A program made the translations under genes and the position numbers. From contig NC_073696.1 in NCBI RefSeq assembly GCF_029784165.1, positions 3,844,001 through 3,908,000 on the forward strand: 64,000 nucleotides of DNA. The letters are read 5' to 3'. The notes under the pieces were generated by a model that saw only the letters and a list, made by a program, of their open reading frames with translations, made no database searches and was not told the origin of the DNA. This DNA is from Wyeomyia smithii. Its lineage: Eukaryota > Arthropoda > Insecta > Diptera > Culicidae. Below, one piece after another: positions 31,901-41,961 of the stretch; position 1 is the stretch's first letter; each line of letters begins with the position of its first letter.

Positions 31901-34900
31901 GCTTAATTTGAGATCATTTTCGTTTTTGGCCTTTAGAAGGCGATTTCGGCCATTCTGAGCTTAATTTGGGATCATTTTCTTTTTTGGCCTTTTCTGGCCT
32001 TTAGAAGGCGATTTTGGCCATTCTGAGCTTAATTTGGGATCATTTTCATTTTTGGCCTTTTCTGGCCTTTAGAAGGCGATTTTGGCCATTCTGAGCTTAA
32101 TTTGGGATCATTTTCTTTTTTGGCCTTTTCTGGCCTTTAGAAGGCGATTTTGGCCATTCTGAGCTTAATTTGGGATCATTTTCATTTTTGGCCTTTTCTG
32201 GCCTTTAGAAGGCGATTTCGGCCATTCTGAGCTTAATTTGGGATCATTTTCTTTTTTGGCCTTTTCTGGCCTTCAGAAAGCAATTTCGGCCATTCTGAGC
32301 TTAATTTGGGATCATTTTCTTTTTTGGCCTTTTCTGGCCTTTAGAAGGCGATTTTGGCCATTCTGAGCTTAATTTGGGATCATTTTCTTTTTTGGTCTTT
32401 TCTGGCCTTTAGAAGGCGATTTTGGCCATTCTGAGCTTAATTTGGGATCATTTTCATTTTTGGCATTTTCTGGCCTTTAGAAGGCGATTTTGGTCATTCT
32501 GAGCTTAATTTGGGATCATTTTCTTTTTTGGCCTTTTCTGGCCTTTAGAAGGCGATTTTGGCCATTCTGAGCTTAATTTGGGATCATTTTCTTTTTTGGC
32601 CTTTTCTGGCCTTTAGAAGGCGATTTCGGCCATTCTGAGCTTAATTTGGGATCATTTTCTTTTTTGGCCTTTTCTGGCCTTTAGAAGGCGATTTCGGCCA
32701 TTCTGAGCTTAATTTGGGATCATTTTCTTTTTTGGCATTTTCTGGCCTTTAGAAGGCGATTTCGGCCAATCTGAGCTTAATTTGGGATCATTTTCTTTTT
32801 TGGCCTTTTCTGGCCTTTAGAAGGCGATTTTGGTCATTCTGAGCTTAATTTGGGATCATTTTCTTTTTTGGCCTTTTCTGGCCTTTAGAAGGCGATTTTG
32901 GCCATTCTGAGCTTAATTTGGGATCATTTTCTTTTGTGGCCTTTTCTGGCCTTTAGAAGGCGATTTCGGCCATTCTGAGCTTAATTTGGGATCATTTTCT
33001 TTTTTGCCTTTTCTGGCCTTTAGAAGGCGATTTCGGCCATTCTGAGCTTAATTTGGGATCATTTTCTTTTTTGGCCTTTTCTGGCCTTTAGGAGGCGATT
33101 TCGGCCAATCTGAGCTTAATTTTGGATTATTTTCTTTTTTGGCCTTTAGAAGGCGATTTTGGCCATTCTGAGCTTAATTTGGGATCATTTTCTTTTTTGG
33201 CCTTTTCTGGCCTTTAGAAGGCGATTTTGGCCATTCTGAGCTTAATTTGGGATCATTTTCTTTTTTGGCCTTTTCTGGCCTTTAGAAGGCGATTTTGGTC
33301 ATTCTGAGCTTAATTTGGGATCATTTTCTTTTTTGGCCTTTTCTGGCCTTTAGAAGGCGATTTTGGCCATTCTGAGCTTAATTTGGGATCATTTTCTTTT
33401 GTGGCCTTTTCTGGCCTTTAGAAGGCGATTTCGGCCATTCTGAGCTTAATTTGGGATCATTTTCTTTTTTGCCTTTTCTGGCCTTTAGAAGGCGATTTCG
33501 GCCATTCTGAGCTTAATTTGGGATCATTTTCTTTTTTGGCCTTTTCTGGCCTTTAGAAGGCGATTTTGGCCATTCTGAGCTTAATTTGGGATCATTTTCG
33601 TTTTTGGCCTTTAGAAGGCGATTTCGGCCATTCTGAGCTTAATTTGGGATCATTTTCTTTTTTGGCCTTTTCTGGCCTTTAGGAGGCGATTTCGGCCAAT
33701 CTGAGCTTAATTTTGGATTATTTTCTTTTTTGGCCTTTAGAAGGCGATTTTGGCCATTCTGAGCTTAATTTGGGATCATTTTCTTTTTTGGCCTTTTCTG
33801 GCCTTTAGAAGGCGATTTTGGCCATTCTGAGCTTAATTTGGGATCATTTTCGTTTTTGGCCTTTAGAAGGCGATTTCGGCCATTCTGAGCTTAATTTGGG
33901 ATCATTTTCTTTTTTGCCTTTTCTGGCCTTTAGAAGGCGATTTCGGCCATTCTGAGCTTAATTTGGGATCATTTTCTTTTTTGGCCTTTTCTGGCCTTTA
34001 GAAGGCGATTTTGGCCATTCTGAGCTTAATTTGGGATCATTTTCTTTTTTGGCTTTTTCTGGCCTTTAGAAGGCGATTTTGGCCATTCTGAGCTTAATTT
34101 GGGATCATTTTCTTTTTTGGCCTTTAGAAGGCGATTTCGGCCATTCTGAGCTTAATTTGGGATCATTTTCTTTTTTGGCCTTTTCTGGCCTTTAGAAGGC
34201 GATTTTGGCCATTCTGAGCTTAATTTGGGATCATTTTCTTTTTTGGCCTTTTCTGGCCTTTAGAAGGCGATTTTGGCCATTCTGAGCTTAATTTGGGATC
34301 ATTTTCATTTTTGGCCTTTTCTGGCCTTTAGAAGGCGATTTTGGCCATTCTGAGCTTAATTTGGGATCATTTTCTTTTTTGGCCTTTAGAAGGCGATTTC
34401 GGCCATTCTGAGCTTAATTTGGGATCATTTTCTTTTTTGGCCTTTTCTGGCCTTTAGAAGGCGATTTCGGCCATTCTGTGCTTAATCTGGGATCATTTGC
34501 TTTTTTGGCCTTTAGAAGGCGATTTTGGCCATTCTGAGCTTAATTTGGGATCATTTTCTTTTTTGGCCTTTAGAAGGCGATTTTGGCCAATCTGAGCTTA
34601 ATATGGGATCATTTTCTATTTTGGCCGTCTGGCCTTTAGAAGGCGATTGTGGCCATTCTGAGCTTAATTTGGGATCATTTTCTTTTTTGTTCCTTTCTGG
34701 CCTTTAGAAGGCGATTTTGGCCATTCTGAGCTTAATTTTAGGATCATTTTCTTTTCTGGCCTTTAGAAGGCGATTTTGGCCATTCTGAGCTCAATTTGGG
34801 ATCATTTTCTTTTTTGCCTTTTCTGGCCTTTAGAAGGCGATTTCGGCCATTCAGAGCTTAATTTGGGATTATTTTTTTTTTGGCCTTTTCTGGCCTTTAG

Positions 34901-35967
34901 AAGGCGATTTTGGCCATTCTGAGCTTAATTTGGGATCATTTTCGTTTTTGGCCTTTAAAAGGCGATTTCGGCCATTCTGAGCTTAATTTGGGATCATTTT
35001 CTTTTTTGGCCTTTTCTGGCCTTTTGAAGGCGATTTTGGCCATTCTGAGCTTAATTTGGGATCATTTTCTTTTTTGGCCTTTAGAAGGCGATTTTGGCCA
35101 ATCTGAGCTTAATATGGGATCATTTTCTATTTTGGCCGTCTGGCCTTTAGAAGGCGATTGTGGCCATTCTGAGCTTAATTTGGGATCATTTTCTTTTTTG
35201 GCCTTTAGAAGGCGATTTTGGCCAATCTGAGCTTAATATGGGATCATTTTCTATTTTGGCCGTCTGGCCTTTAGAAGGCGATTGTGGCCATTCTGAGCTT
35301 AATTTGGGATCATTTTCTTTTTTGTTCCTTTCTGGCCTTTAGAAGGCGATTTTGGCCATTCTGAGCTTAATTTAGGATCATTTTCTTTTCTGGCCTTTAG
35401 AAGGCGATTTTGGCCATTCTGAGCTCAATTTGGGATCATTTTCTTTTTTGCCTTTTCTGGCCTTTAGAAGGCGATTTCGGCCATTCAGAGCTTAATTTGG
35501 GATTATTTTTTTTTGGCCTTTTCTGGCCTTTAGAAGGCGATTTTGGCCATTCTTAGCTTAATTTGGGATCATTTTCGTTTTTGGCCTTTAAAAGGCGATT
35601 TCGGCCATTCTGAGCTTAATTTTGGATCATTTTCTTTTCTGGCCTTTAGAAGGCGATTTTGGCCATTCTGAGCTCAATTTGGGATCATTTTCTTTTTTGC
35701 CTTTTCTGGCCTTTAGAAGGCGATTTCGGCCATTCAGAGCTTAATTTGGGATTATTTTTTTTTTGGCCTTTTCTGGCCTTTAGAAGGCGATTTTGGCCAT
35801 TCTGAGCTTAATTTGGGATCATTTTCGTTTTTGGCCTTTAAAAGGAGATTTCGGCCATTCTGAGCTTAATTTTGGATCATTTTCTTTTTTGGCCTTTTCT
35901 GGCCTTTTGAAGGCGATTTTGGCCATTCTGAGATTAATTTGGGATCATTTTCTTTTTTGGCCTTTTC
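28940..35967. repeat. Satellite array of 68/58-bp units, about 7 kb
   Basis: The unit is GGCCTTTTCTGGCCTTTAG, then AAGGCGATTTTGGCCATTCT, then GAGCTTAATTTGGGATC and a T-rich end. The main form is 68 bp (for example starts at 29205 and 29273). A shorter form of about 58 bp lacks one GGCCTTTTCT. I estimate about 105 units. Unit variants (CGATTTCGG or CGATTTTGG, TTTTCATTTT, TTTTGTGG, CAGAAAGCAA) recur in blocks, showing duplication by unequal exchange. Neither length is a multiple of three, and open frames run only where 57-58 or 68-bp mixtures happen to keep phase near the right end (34525-35342), so I do not call them genes. The array stops abruptly at GGCCTTTTC, 94 bp before the LINE duplication. 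Confidence 0.97.
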
Positions 35968-36099
35968 AATGACGATCACAACTGAAAGTGTATGACAATG
36001 AAATCATTAACGTGTCATGTATGAAAAGAAAAACGTCGTGTATGAAAAGAAAAACGCATTCATGGCTCCAAAATGTTTTTTTTTTTTTTTCTTCACATA

Positions 36100-36112
36100 A
36101 CATTTATTTGAC
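36100..36112 (-). terminator. Poly(A) signal of the LINE
   Basis: The minus strand reads CAAATAAATG, holding AATAAA a short distance before the genomic poly(A) tail. The position fits 3'-end formation of the LINE transcript. Confidence 0.6.
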
Positions 36113-36454
36113 ACGGCACAAATACAATTTAATGTTTAACGGCGCCAATTATATCTGATGACTTAAAAACTAAAGCAAATTTTTTATCCTCGCTGCCGAC
36201 TACGAGCTGAGATTAAGTCTAACTTAAAACTAGCATGGGATTTCCAATCAGTGTTTTGTTGTTCAATGGTCGTCTGATAATCGTCGAATGGCATGTATGG
36301 ATTCGTTCTGCTGAGCCACGATGTCTTGAGTTGGGACAGAGGCTCGTAGTCCTTGGGTCCTGGTTCTGTTGTGCGGGGTCTGGTTGCTGGTTTTGTGCTT
36401 AAGGTTCAAACGTGTTCTTGTCGTTTTGTTGGGTGTAGACGGAGGGGAACGGGA

Positions 36455-39400
36455 CTAGACTGGGGCGTGGATGGATTTCAGGAAAACGTATATAAGGGAC
36501 ATGTAGGATAGGTCACGGCTCGCCAAGACATCACGAACAGGAACAGCCGGCTGTCTACCCTCGGCCTGCAAGGAAGCTATTAATTTAGACCTGGCGTCAC
36601 GGTGTACAGGGCATGACCAAACCACATGCTCTATGTCGTGATAACCTTCACCACAGGCACAGATACCACTTTCCCCGAGCCCAACACGACGGAGGAGCGC
36701 GTCAAATCTATAGTGATTGGACATAAGCCGGGACATCACGCAAATGAAATCCCGACCTACATCCAACCCCTTGAACCACGGGTTCGTCGATACTTTGGGG
36801 ATTATGGAATGTAACCACCTTCCCAATTCCCCTCTGGTCCAAGCATTTTGCCAACTGATGATCGTATTCTGACGTACAAGTGCGAAAAATTCATTAAAGG
36901 CAATTGGTCTTTCATAAATATCACCGTTTGTTGCGCCCACCTTAGCCAAAAAGTCCGCTTTCTCATTACCCGGTATCGAGCAGTGAGAAGGGACCCACGC
37001 TAAGGTAATCTGAGTAGATTTTTCGGATAAAGCACTCAGATGTTCCCGTATTTTCCCCAGGAAATACGGAGAGTGCTTAACATCTTTCATCGATCGGAGA
37101 GCCTCAATGGAACTGAGACTGTCCGTAAAGATGAAATAATGGTCCGTGGGCATTTTTTCGATAATCCCTAGGGTGTACTGAATTGCAGCTAATTCTGCGA
37201 CGTAAACAGAAGCAGGATTATCGAGCTTATGGGAGACGGTTAAATTGTTATTGAAGATACCGAAGCCAGTGGACCCATCAAGAAGTGATCCGTCAGTGTA
37301 GTACATATTGTCGCAGTTGATGTTTCGATATTTATTGGAAAAAATTTTAGGGATCTGCTGCACGCGTAAATGATCCGGGATTCCACGAGTTTCTTCTATC
37401 ATGGATGTATCGAAAAACACAGTAGAATCAGAAGTATTTGATAAGTCGACACGATTTGGAATATTCGAAGAAGGGTTAATATTTTGGGACATGTGATTGA
37501 AATACAATGTCATAAAACGGGTTTGAGAATTAAGTTCGATTAACCTTTCAAAATTTTCAATCACGGGACGGTTCAAGACCTCACATTTGATTAGAATACG
37601 AGAAGACAGGCTCCAGAAGCGGTTTTTCAATGGTAGTACTCCAGCTAAAACCTCCAAACTCATCGTATGGGTCGACTGCATGCAACCTAAGGCGATACGC
37701 AAACAACGATATTGTATTCGCTCCAGTTTGATCAAATGTGTGTTTGCTGCGGAGCGGAAGCAGAAACACCCGTATTCAATAACAGACAATATCGTTGTTT
37801 GGTAAAGCCTTATAAGGTCTCCTGGATGGGCTCCCCACCATTGTCCGGTTATTGTACGAAGAAAATTCACTCTTTGTTGACATTTTTTCATCAGATACCT
37901 CACGTGACAACCCCAGGTGCCTTTAGAGTCGAACCAGACACCAAGATATTTGTGTACCAAAACCTGAGAAATCGTTTTACCCATTAATTGTGTTTGAAGC
38001 TGAGCAGGTTCATGCTTCCTAGAAAAAACTACTATCTCAGTCTTCTCCGGAGAGAATTCGATACCTAGCTGTAAAGCCCAAGCAGACAAATTGTCCAAGG
38101 TATCTTGCAATGGTCCTTGCAAATCGGCAGCTTTGGCTCCTGTAACAGAGATTACACTGTCGTCTGCAAGTTGTCTTATCGTGCATGAATTTGCCAGACA
38201 TTCGTCGATGTCATTTACATAAAAGTTGTAAAGAAGGGGGCTTAAACATGAGCCCTGGGGAAGACCCATGTAGCTAATGCGAAAAGTTGCCAAATCGCCA
38301 TGCGTAAAATGCATGTGCTTTTCGGACAACAAGTTGTGCAAAAAATTGTTTAAAATTGGAGAAAATCCTTGTCGGTGAAGTTTACCCGAAAGAATGTCAA
38401 TAGAAACGGAATCAAAAGCCCCCTTAATGTCCAAGAACGCAGACGCCATTTGTTCTTTACGAGCATACGCCAGCTGAATATCTGTTGAAAGCAACGCAAG
38501 ACAATCATTCGTCCCTTTGGCACGGCGGAAGCCAAATTGAGTTTCTGATAGTAGACCATTTGATTCGACCCAGTGGTCTAAACGACGGAGTATCATTTTT
38601 TCCATCAATTTCCGGATACAGGATAGCATTGCAATCGGCCTATAAGAGTTGTGATCAGAAGCTGGTTTCCCTGGTTTTTGGATGGCGATCACCTTCACTT
38701 GCCTCCAATCCTGCGGTACAATGTTTTGCTCCAGGAACTTATTGAACAAGTTCAACAAGCGCCTCTTGGCATTGCCGGGTAGATTCTTCAACAAGTTGAA
38801 TTTGATTCTATCTAATCCAGGCGCGTTATTGTTACAGGACAGGAGGGCAACTGAAAGTTCTGCCATCGTAAAAGGTGATTCTATCGCGTCGTGGCCCGGA
38901 GACGCATCGCGAACAATATTTTGCTCAGGAACAGAGTCCGGACATACTTTCCTGGCAAAATCAAATATCCACCTACTTGAAGACTCCTCGCTTTCGTTGA
39001 CCGTTACGCGATTCCGCATTCTTCGGGCTGTGTTCCAAAGAGTGCTCATCGATGTCTCCCTCGACGTCTCGTTCACGAACCGACGCCAATATCCACGTTT
39101 CTTTGCTTTAGCCAAGCTTTTAAGCTTGGTATCAAGCTCCGAATACCGTAAATAGTCGCCAGGTATACCTCCCGTCTGGTAGGCCTTAAACGCGTCGGAT
39201 CTTTGCGTGTAGACATCGGAGCACTCTTGGTCCCACCACGGAGTGGGAGGCCGTTCTTTGATCGTTACGCCGGGATATTTCTTCGTTTGGGCTTGCAACG
39301 CGGCGTCGAGAATCAAGCCCGCGAGGAGGTTGTATTCTTCAAGTGGTGAATGATGTTGAATCGACTCGACCGCTTTTGAAATCATTTCCTCGTATAACTT

Positions 39401-40141
39401 CCAATCGACATTTCGTGTGAGGTCATACGGAATGTCAATTGGTCGCATGCGAGTTAACCCGTTAGTAATTGAAATAAGAATAGGCAGATGGTCGCTACCG
39501 TGAGGATCGAGGATTACCTTCCATGTGCAATCCAACCGTAGCGACGTCGAACATAAGGATAGATCCAAAGCGCTTGGGCGCGCTGGAGGTTTCGGGATAC
39601 GTGTCATTTCACCGTTGTTTAAAATAGTCATGTCGAAGTCATCGCAAAGGTTATAGATTAAAGAGGAGCGGTTATCATTGTATGGGGAACCCCAAGCCAC
39701 GCCATGAGAGTTGAAGTCTCCCAAAATCAAACGTGGCGAGGGAAGAAGTTCTATTAAATCAAAGAGCAGCCGTTGCCCAACCTGTGCTCTGGGGGGAATA
39801 TATATTGAGGCAATACAAAGCTCTTTACCTTGTATTGTCATTTGACATGCGACAACTTCGATGCCTGGAATCGAGGGGAGGTTAATACGATAGAAAGAAT
39901 AGCACTTTTTAATCCCTAAAAGTACTCCTCCATATGGGGTGTCTCGATCAAGGCGAATAATATTGAAATCATGGAAGTTGAGATCAATATTTGAAGTAAG
40001 CCAAGTTTCACAAAGGGAAAATGCATCGCATTTGTTTTTATTTATCAAAACTTTAAACGAATCAATTTTTGGTAAAATACTTCTACAATTCCACTGTAAG
40101 ACAGAGATAGAATCCTTCATATACGCAGTTGAATTAGGCAT
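36455..40141 (-). CDS. LINE ORF2: endonuclease, reverse transcriptase, RNase H
   Basis: Open frame of 1,228 codons from the first ATG (40139-40141) to 36455. The frame runs seven codons further upstream only to a TTG, which I do not take as the start. Blocks: endonuclease with LQWNCRSI, CETWLT, LGDFNSHG and SDHLPI; reverse transcriptase with LDIKGAFDSV, GLPQGSCLSPLLY and QLADDSVISV (catalytic DD at about 38158-38166, with leucine where many LINEs have tyrosine or phenylalanine); RNase H with YYTDGS, VAELAAI, FTDSLSS and WVPSHC (about 36900-37330); and a C-terminal CXC...H...C motif (CACGEGYHDIEHVVWSC). The start codon overlaps the ORF1 stop in the 8-base string ATGCCTAA, suggesting coupled termination and reinitiation. 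All catalytic blocks look intact. Confidence 0.94.
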   Translation of the reverse strand: MPNSTAYMKDSISVLQWNCRSILPKIDSFKVLINKNKCDAFSLCETWLTSNIDLNFHDFNIIRLDRDTPYGGVLLGIKKCYSFYRINLPSIPGIEVVACQMTIQGKELCIASIYIPPRAQVGQRLLFDLIELLPSPRLILGDFNSHGVAWGSPYNDNRSSLIYNLCDDFDMTILNNGEMTRIPKPPARPSALDLSLCSTSLRLDCTWKVILDPHGSDHLPILISITNGLTRMRPIDIPYDLTRNVDWKLYEEMISKAVESIQHHSPLEEYNLLAGLILDAALQAQTKKYPGVTIKERPPTPWWDQECSDVYTQRSDAFKAYQTGGIPGDYLRYSELDTKLKSLAKAKKRGYWRRFVNETSRETSMSTLWNTARRMRNRVTVNESEESSSRWIFDFARKVCPDSVPEQNIVRDASPGHDAIESPFTMAELSVALLSCNNNAPGLDRIKFNLLKNLPGNAKRRLLNLFNKFLEQNIVPQDWRQVKVIAIQKPGKPASDHNSYRPIAMLSCIRKLMEKMILRRLDHWVESNGLLSETQFGFRRAKGTNDCLALLSTDIQLAYARKEQMASAFLDIKGAFDSVSIDILSGKLHRQGFSPILNNFLHNLLSEKHMHFTHGDLATFRISYMGLPQGSCLSPLLYNFYVNDIDECLANSCTIRQLADDSVISVTGAKAADLQGPLQDTLDNLSAWALQLGIEFSPEKTEIVVFSRKHEPAQLQTQLMGKTISQVLVHKYLGVWFDSKGTWGCHVRYLMKKCQQRVNFLRTITGQWWGAHPGDLIRLYQTTILSVIEYGCFCFRSAANTHLIKLERIQYRCLRIALGCMQSTHTMSLEVLAGVLPLKNRFWSLSSRILIKCEVLNRPVIENFERLIELNSQTRFMTLYFNHMSQNINPSSNIPNRVDLSNTSDSTVFFDTSMIEETRGIPDHLRVQQIPKIFSNKYRNINCDNMYYTDGSLLDGSTGFGIFNNNLTVSHKLDNPASVYVAELAAIQYTLGIIEKMPTDHYFIFTDSLSSIEALRSMKDVKHSPYFLGKIREHLSALSEKSTQITLAWVPSHCSIPGNEKADFLAKVGATNGDIYERPIAFNEFFALVRQNTIISWQNAWTRGELGRWLHSIIPKVSTNPWFKGLDVGRDFICVMSRLMSNHYRFDALLRRVGLGESGICACGEGYHDIEHVVWSCPVHRDARSKLIASLQAEGRQPAVPVRDVLASRDLSYMSLIYVFLKSIHAPV

Positions 40142-41504
40142 CGAAGGATACAATCGCTGCAAGGAGAGGCCATTGGGCAGTCAACTGCTTCAAAAATGAT
40201 CTAACTGTTGGGAGGAATGCTGTAAGAAAAATTTTAATTGGATCGGGTACATTGAAAGTTTCAAAAATCCAGTCCACAATGTCAGAAAATTTCACTAATC
40301 CAGAGTTTGTTTCATCAACTGGGAGTGTAAAAGGAGCAACTGGGGTTTTAGATGTTCCTGGCAGTGCTGGGAACTCCTTCTGGGACTTTAAATTTGCCAG
40401 CCCAGGAGGAGTTTGCTTCGGTTTTTCCGCAGCACTGTTTGGTTTGTTTGTAACCTTCATTTCACTTTGAGAAATCTTAGGACCTTTTCTGGGAAGTTTA
40501 GGGGAGGAAACACTTTTCCTCTTTCTAGACTCCCCAGGATTGGCGTAAGATGCTCCCGCTGGTGAATCGTCAGAATCGGTTTCCTCAGAGGGCAACAGAT
40601 CGAAGGGGTTCGAAGTAACGGGAGAAGTGGTAACGGTCTTCTTCAGCATGTCAGCGTAGGAACGCTTTGAACGCTCTTTGAGAGACCGTTTTATTTTATC
40701 CCTGCGCTGCATGTACACCGCACATGTCGAGAGCTCATGCAGATTTTCTCCGCAGTGAATACACTTTTCAGCGTTAACACTGCAAGAATCTTCCGCATGA
40801 GACTCCCCACACTTGCCACAACGTGCCTTATTGCAGCAGTAGGCGGCTGTATGGCCTAACTGCTTGCAATTCAGGCAGTTCATGACGCGGGGCACGTAGA
40901 GCCTCACAGGGAGACGAACCCGGTGGATCGAGACGTGGCTTGGTAGTGCAGACCCGGCGAACGTAACTCGAAACGAGTCTGACGGAGTGTATACTGTTTT
41001 GCCACCGATGATCGATGCTGACCGCAATTGCTTGCAGTCGAGCACCTTTACTTCGGGACACGTTTTGTTCTTAAAGCACCCTTTGGCACTTTGTAGTATA
41101 CACTCGACGGACAGACTCGAATCGGTTATGACACCGTCGATCTCCACGTCTCGTGCGGGTATGTAAACGCGATACTCGCGTGTGAAGAGCTCAGAGCAAG
41201 CTATATCGTTGGCCTCTTTCAGGTTACCGACCACGACACGGAGCTTGTTAGGCCGGACCTTGGAAATTTCGGTCACGCCCTTGTACTCCTTCGTCAGGTC
41301 TTTAGAAATCTGCAAGAGGTTCAACTTTTTCGATTTCGGTCCTGCCTTTGGCCGAAAATAAACAGTATAGCTGCCCTGGGCTCCGTCTGGGTAAAGCCTG
41401 GGGCGAGGGGGGACTGAAGAATGAACAGGGGAGGGGGTAACAGAAGGGTCAGGGTCAGAGGGGTTCGGGGATGGTGGCGCGGGAGGCGAGGGATCTACAT
41501 CCAT
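40134..41504 (-). CDS. LINE ORF1: Gag-like nucleic-acid-binding protein
   Basis: A 456-residue ORF starting at a true ATG (41502-41504). The N terminus is a proline/serine-rich tract. The middle holds three CCHC-type knuckles in a row, CLNCKQLGHTAAYC, CGKCGESHAEDSC and CIHCGENLHELSTC (about 40720-40880). A basic lysine/serine/proline-rich region follows, and the C terminus is hydrophobic. This is the usual plan of ORF1 in I- and Jockey-group LINEs, where the protein coats the RNA in the ribonucleoprotein. The stop (40134-40136) overlaps the ORF2 ATG. Confidence 0.92.
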   Translation of the reverse strand: MDVDPSPPAPPSPNPSDPDPSVTPSPVHSSVPPRPRLYPDGAQGSYTVYFRPKAGPKSKKLNLLQISKDLTKEYKGVTEISKVRPNKLRVVVGNLKEANDIACSELFTREYRVYIPARDVEIDGVITDSSLSVECILQSAKGCFKNKTCPEVKVLDCKQLRSASIIGGKTVYTPSDSFRVTFAGSALPSHVSIHRVRLPVRLYVPRVMNCLNCKQLGHTAAYCCNKARCGKCGESHAEDSCSVNAEKCIHCGENLHELSTCAVYMQRRDKIKRSLKERSKRSYADMLKKTVTTSPVTSNPFDLLPSEETDSDDSPAGASYANPGESRKRKSVSSPKLPRKGPKISQSEMKVTNKPNSAAEKPKQTPPGLANLKSQKEFPALPGTSKTPVAPFTLPVDETNSGLVKFSDIVDWIFETFNVPDPIKIFLTAFLPTVRSFLKQLTAQWPLLAAIVSFDA

Positions 41505-41945
41505 CTTAAGTCTAGCGCACTAGCGCTGACAAGAACACGTACCTTTTTATTTCTCACTTCCAGTAAGGTTGGTTGTCCGATCGTTCGAAGTAGCAGCCGT
41601 TACAGCCAGCAGCACCAATACAGCAGCACTAAACAGCCACCAGCAGCGAGCCAGGTGTGAGATCACTCCACACAGCGATACGACTCGCTGACACTGATGG
41701 CTTCTTCTTTTTCCTCGTTTGTGTCTCGTCCACTGCTGTAGCACAATCCAGCCAGCAGCCAAATCGGCTTACGCACCAGCTGGCAGTCACGATGCGAAAC
41801 AGTTGCACAAAGGAACGACCTTGAACCCGGATTTATTTCACTCGACCAGGCAAACAATGCCAACACTTGTTCACACGTCTTTTGTTTTATACTCTATCGG
41901 ACCGATCACCAAACACGTCCAGTACTGATGCGTGTTCGGCACAGA
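41505..41945 (-). promoter_or_regulatory. LINE 5' leader, likely internal promoter
   Basis: About 440 bp between the upstream target duplication and the ORF1 ATG. On the minus strand it starts CTGTGCCGAACACGCATCAG and holds a TATA-like GAGTATAAAAC about 50 bases in. LINEs of this kind generally carry promoter elements within the first transcribed bases; which bases act here cannot be read directly. GC content is higher than in the flanking DNA. Confidence 0.5.
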
Positions 41946-41961
41946 ATGGCTCCAAAATGTT

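Larger units (their letters stand above)
36076..41945 (-). mobile_element. Full-length I/Loner-group LINE with both ORFs open
   Basis: About 5.87 kb on the minus strand. The 3' end is a run of 15 T at 36076-36090 (poly(A) on the coding strand), with AATAAA about 15-20 bases upstream (TTATTT near 36105). The target duplication ATGGCTCCAAAATGT occurs at 36062-36076 and again at 41946-41960. A 5' leader of about 440 bp (41505-41945), a Gag-like ORF1 and an ORF2 with endonuclease, reverse transcriptase and RNase H are all present and open. The element looks recent and possibly able to move itself. The RNase H domain and the CCHC ORF1 place it in the I superfamily; the exact clade (I, Loner or a relative) needs a tree. 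Confidence 0.93.

Noticed and set aside
34910..35342. Open frames of 60-106 codons inside the satellite
   Set aside because: They arise from unit phasing in a 68/58-bp tandem repeat; neighbouring units shift frame, so a coding role is unlikely.
28940..35967. CRISPR-like array of regular repeats
   Set aside because: Units are directly adjacent with no unique spacers, in a eukaryotic genome; it is a satellite.
38682..39155. 157-codon plus-strand frame across the 36-42 kb LINE
   Set aside because: It is the antisense shadow of the reverse-transcriptase region, with no independent motif.
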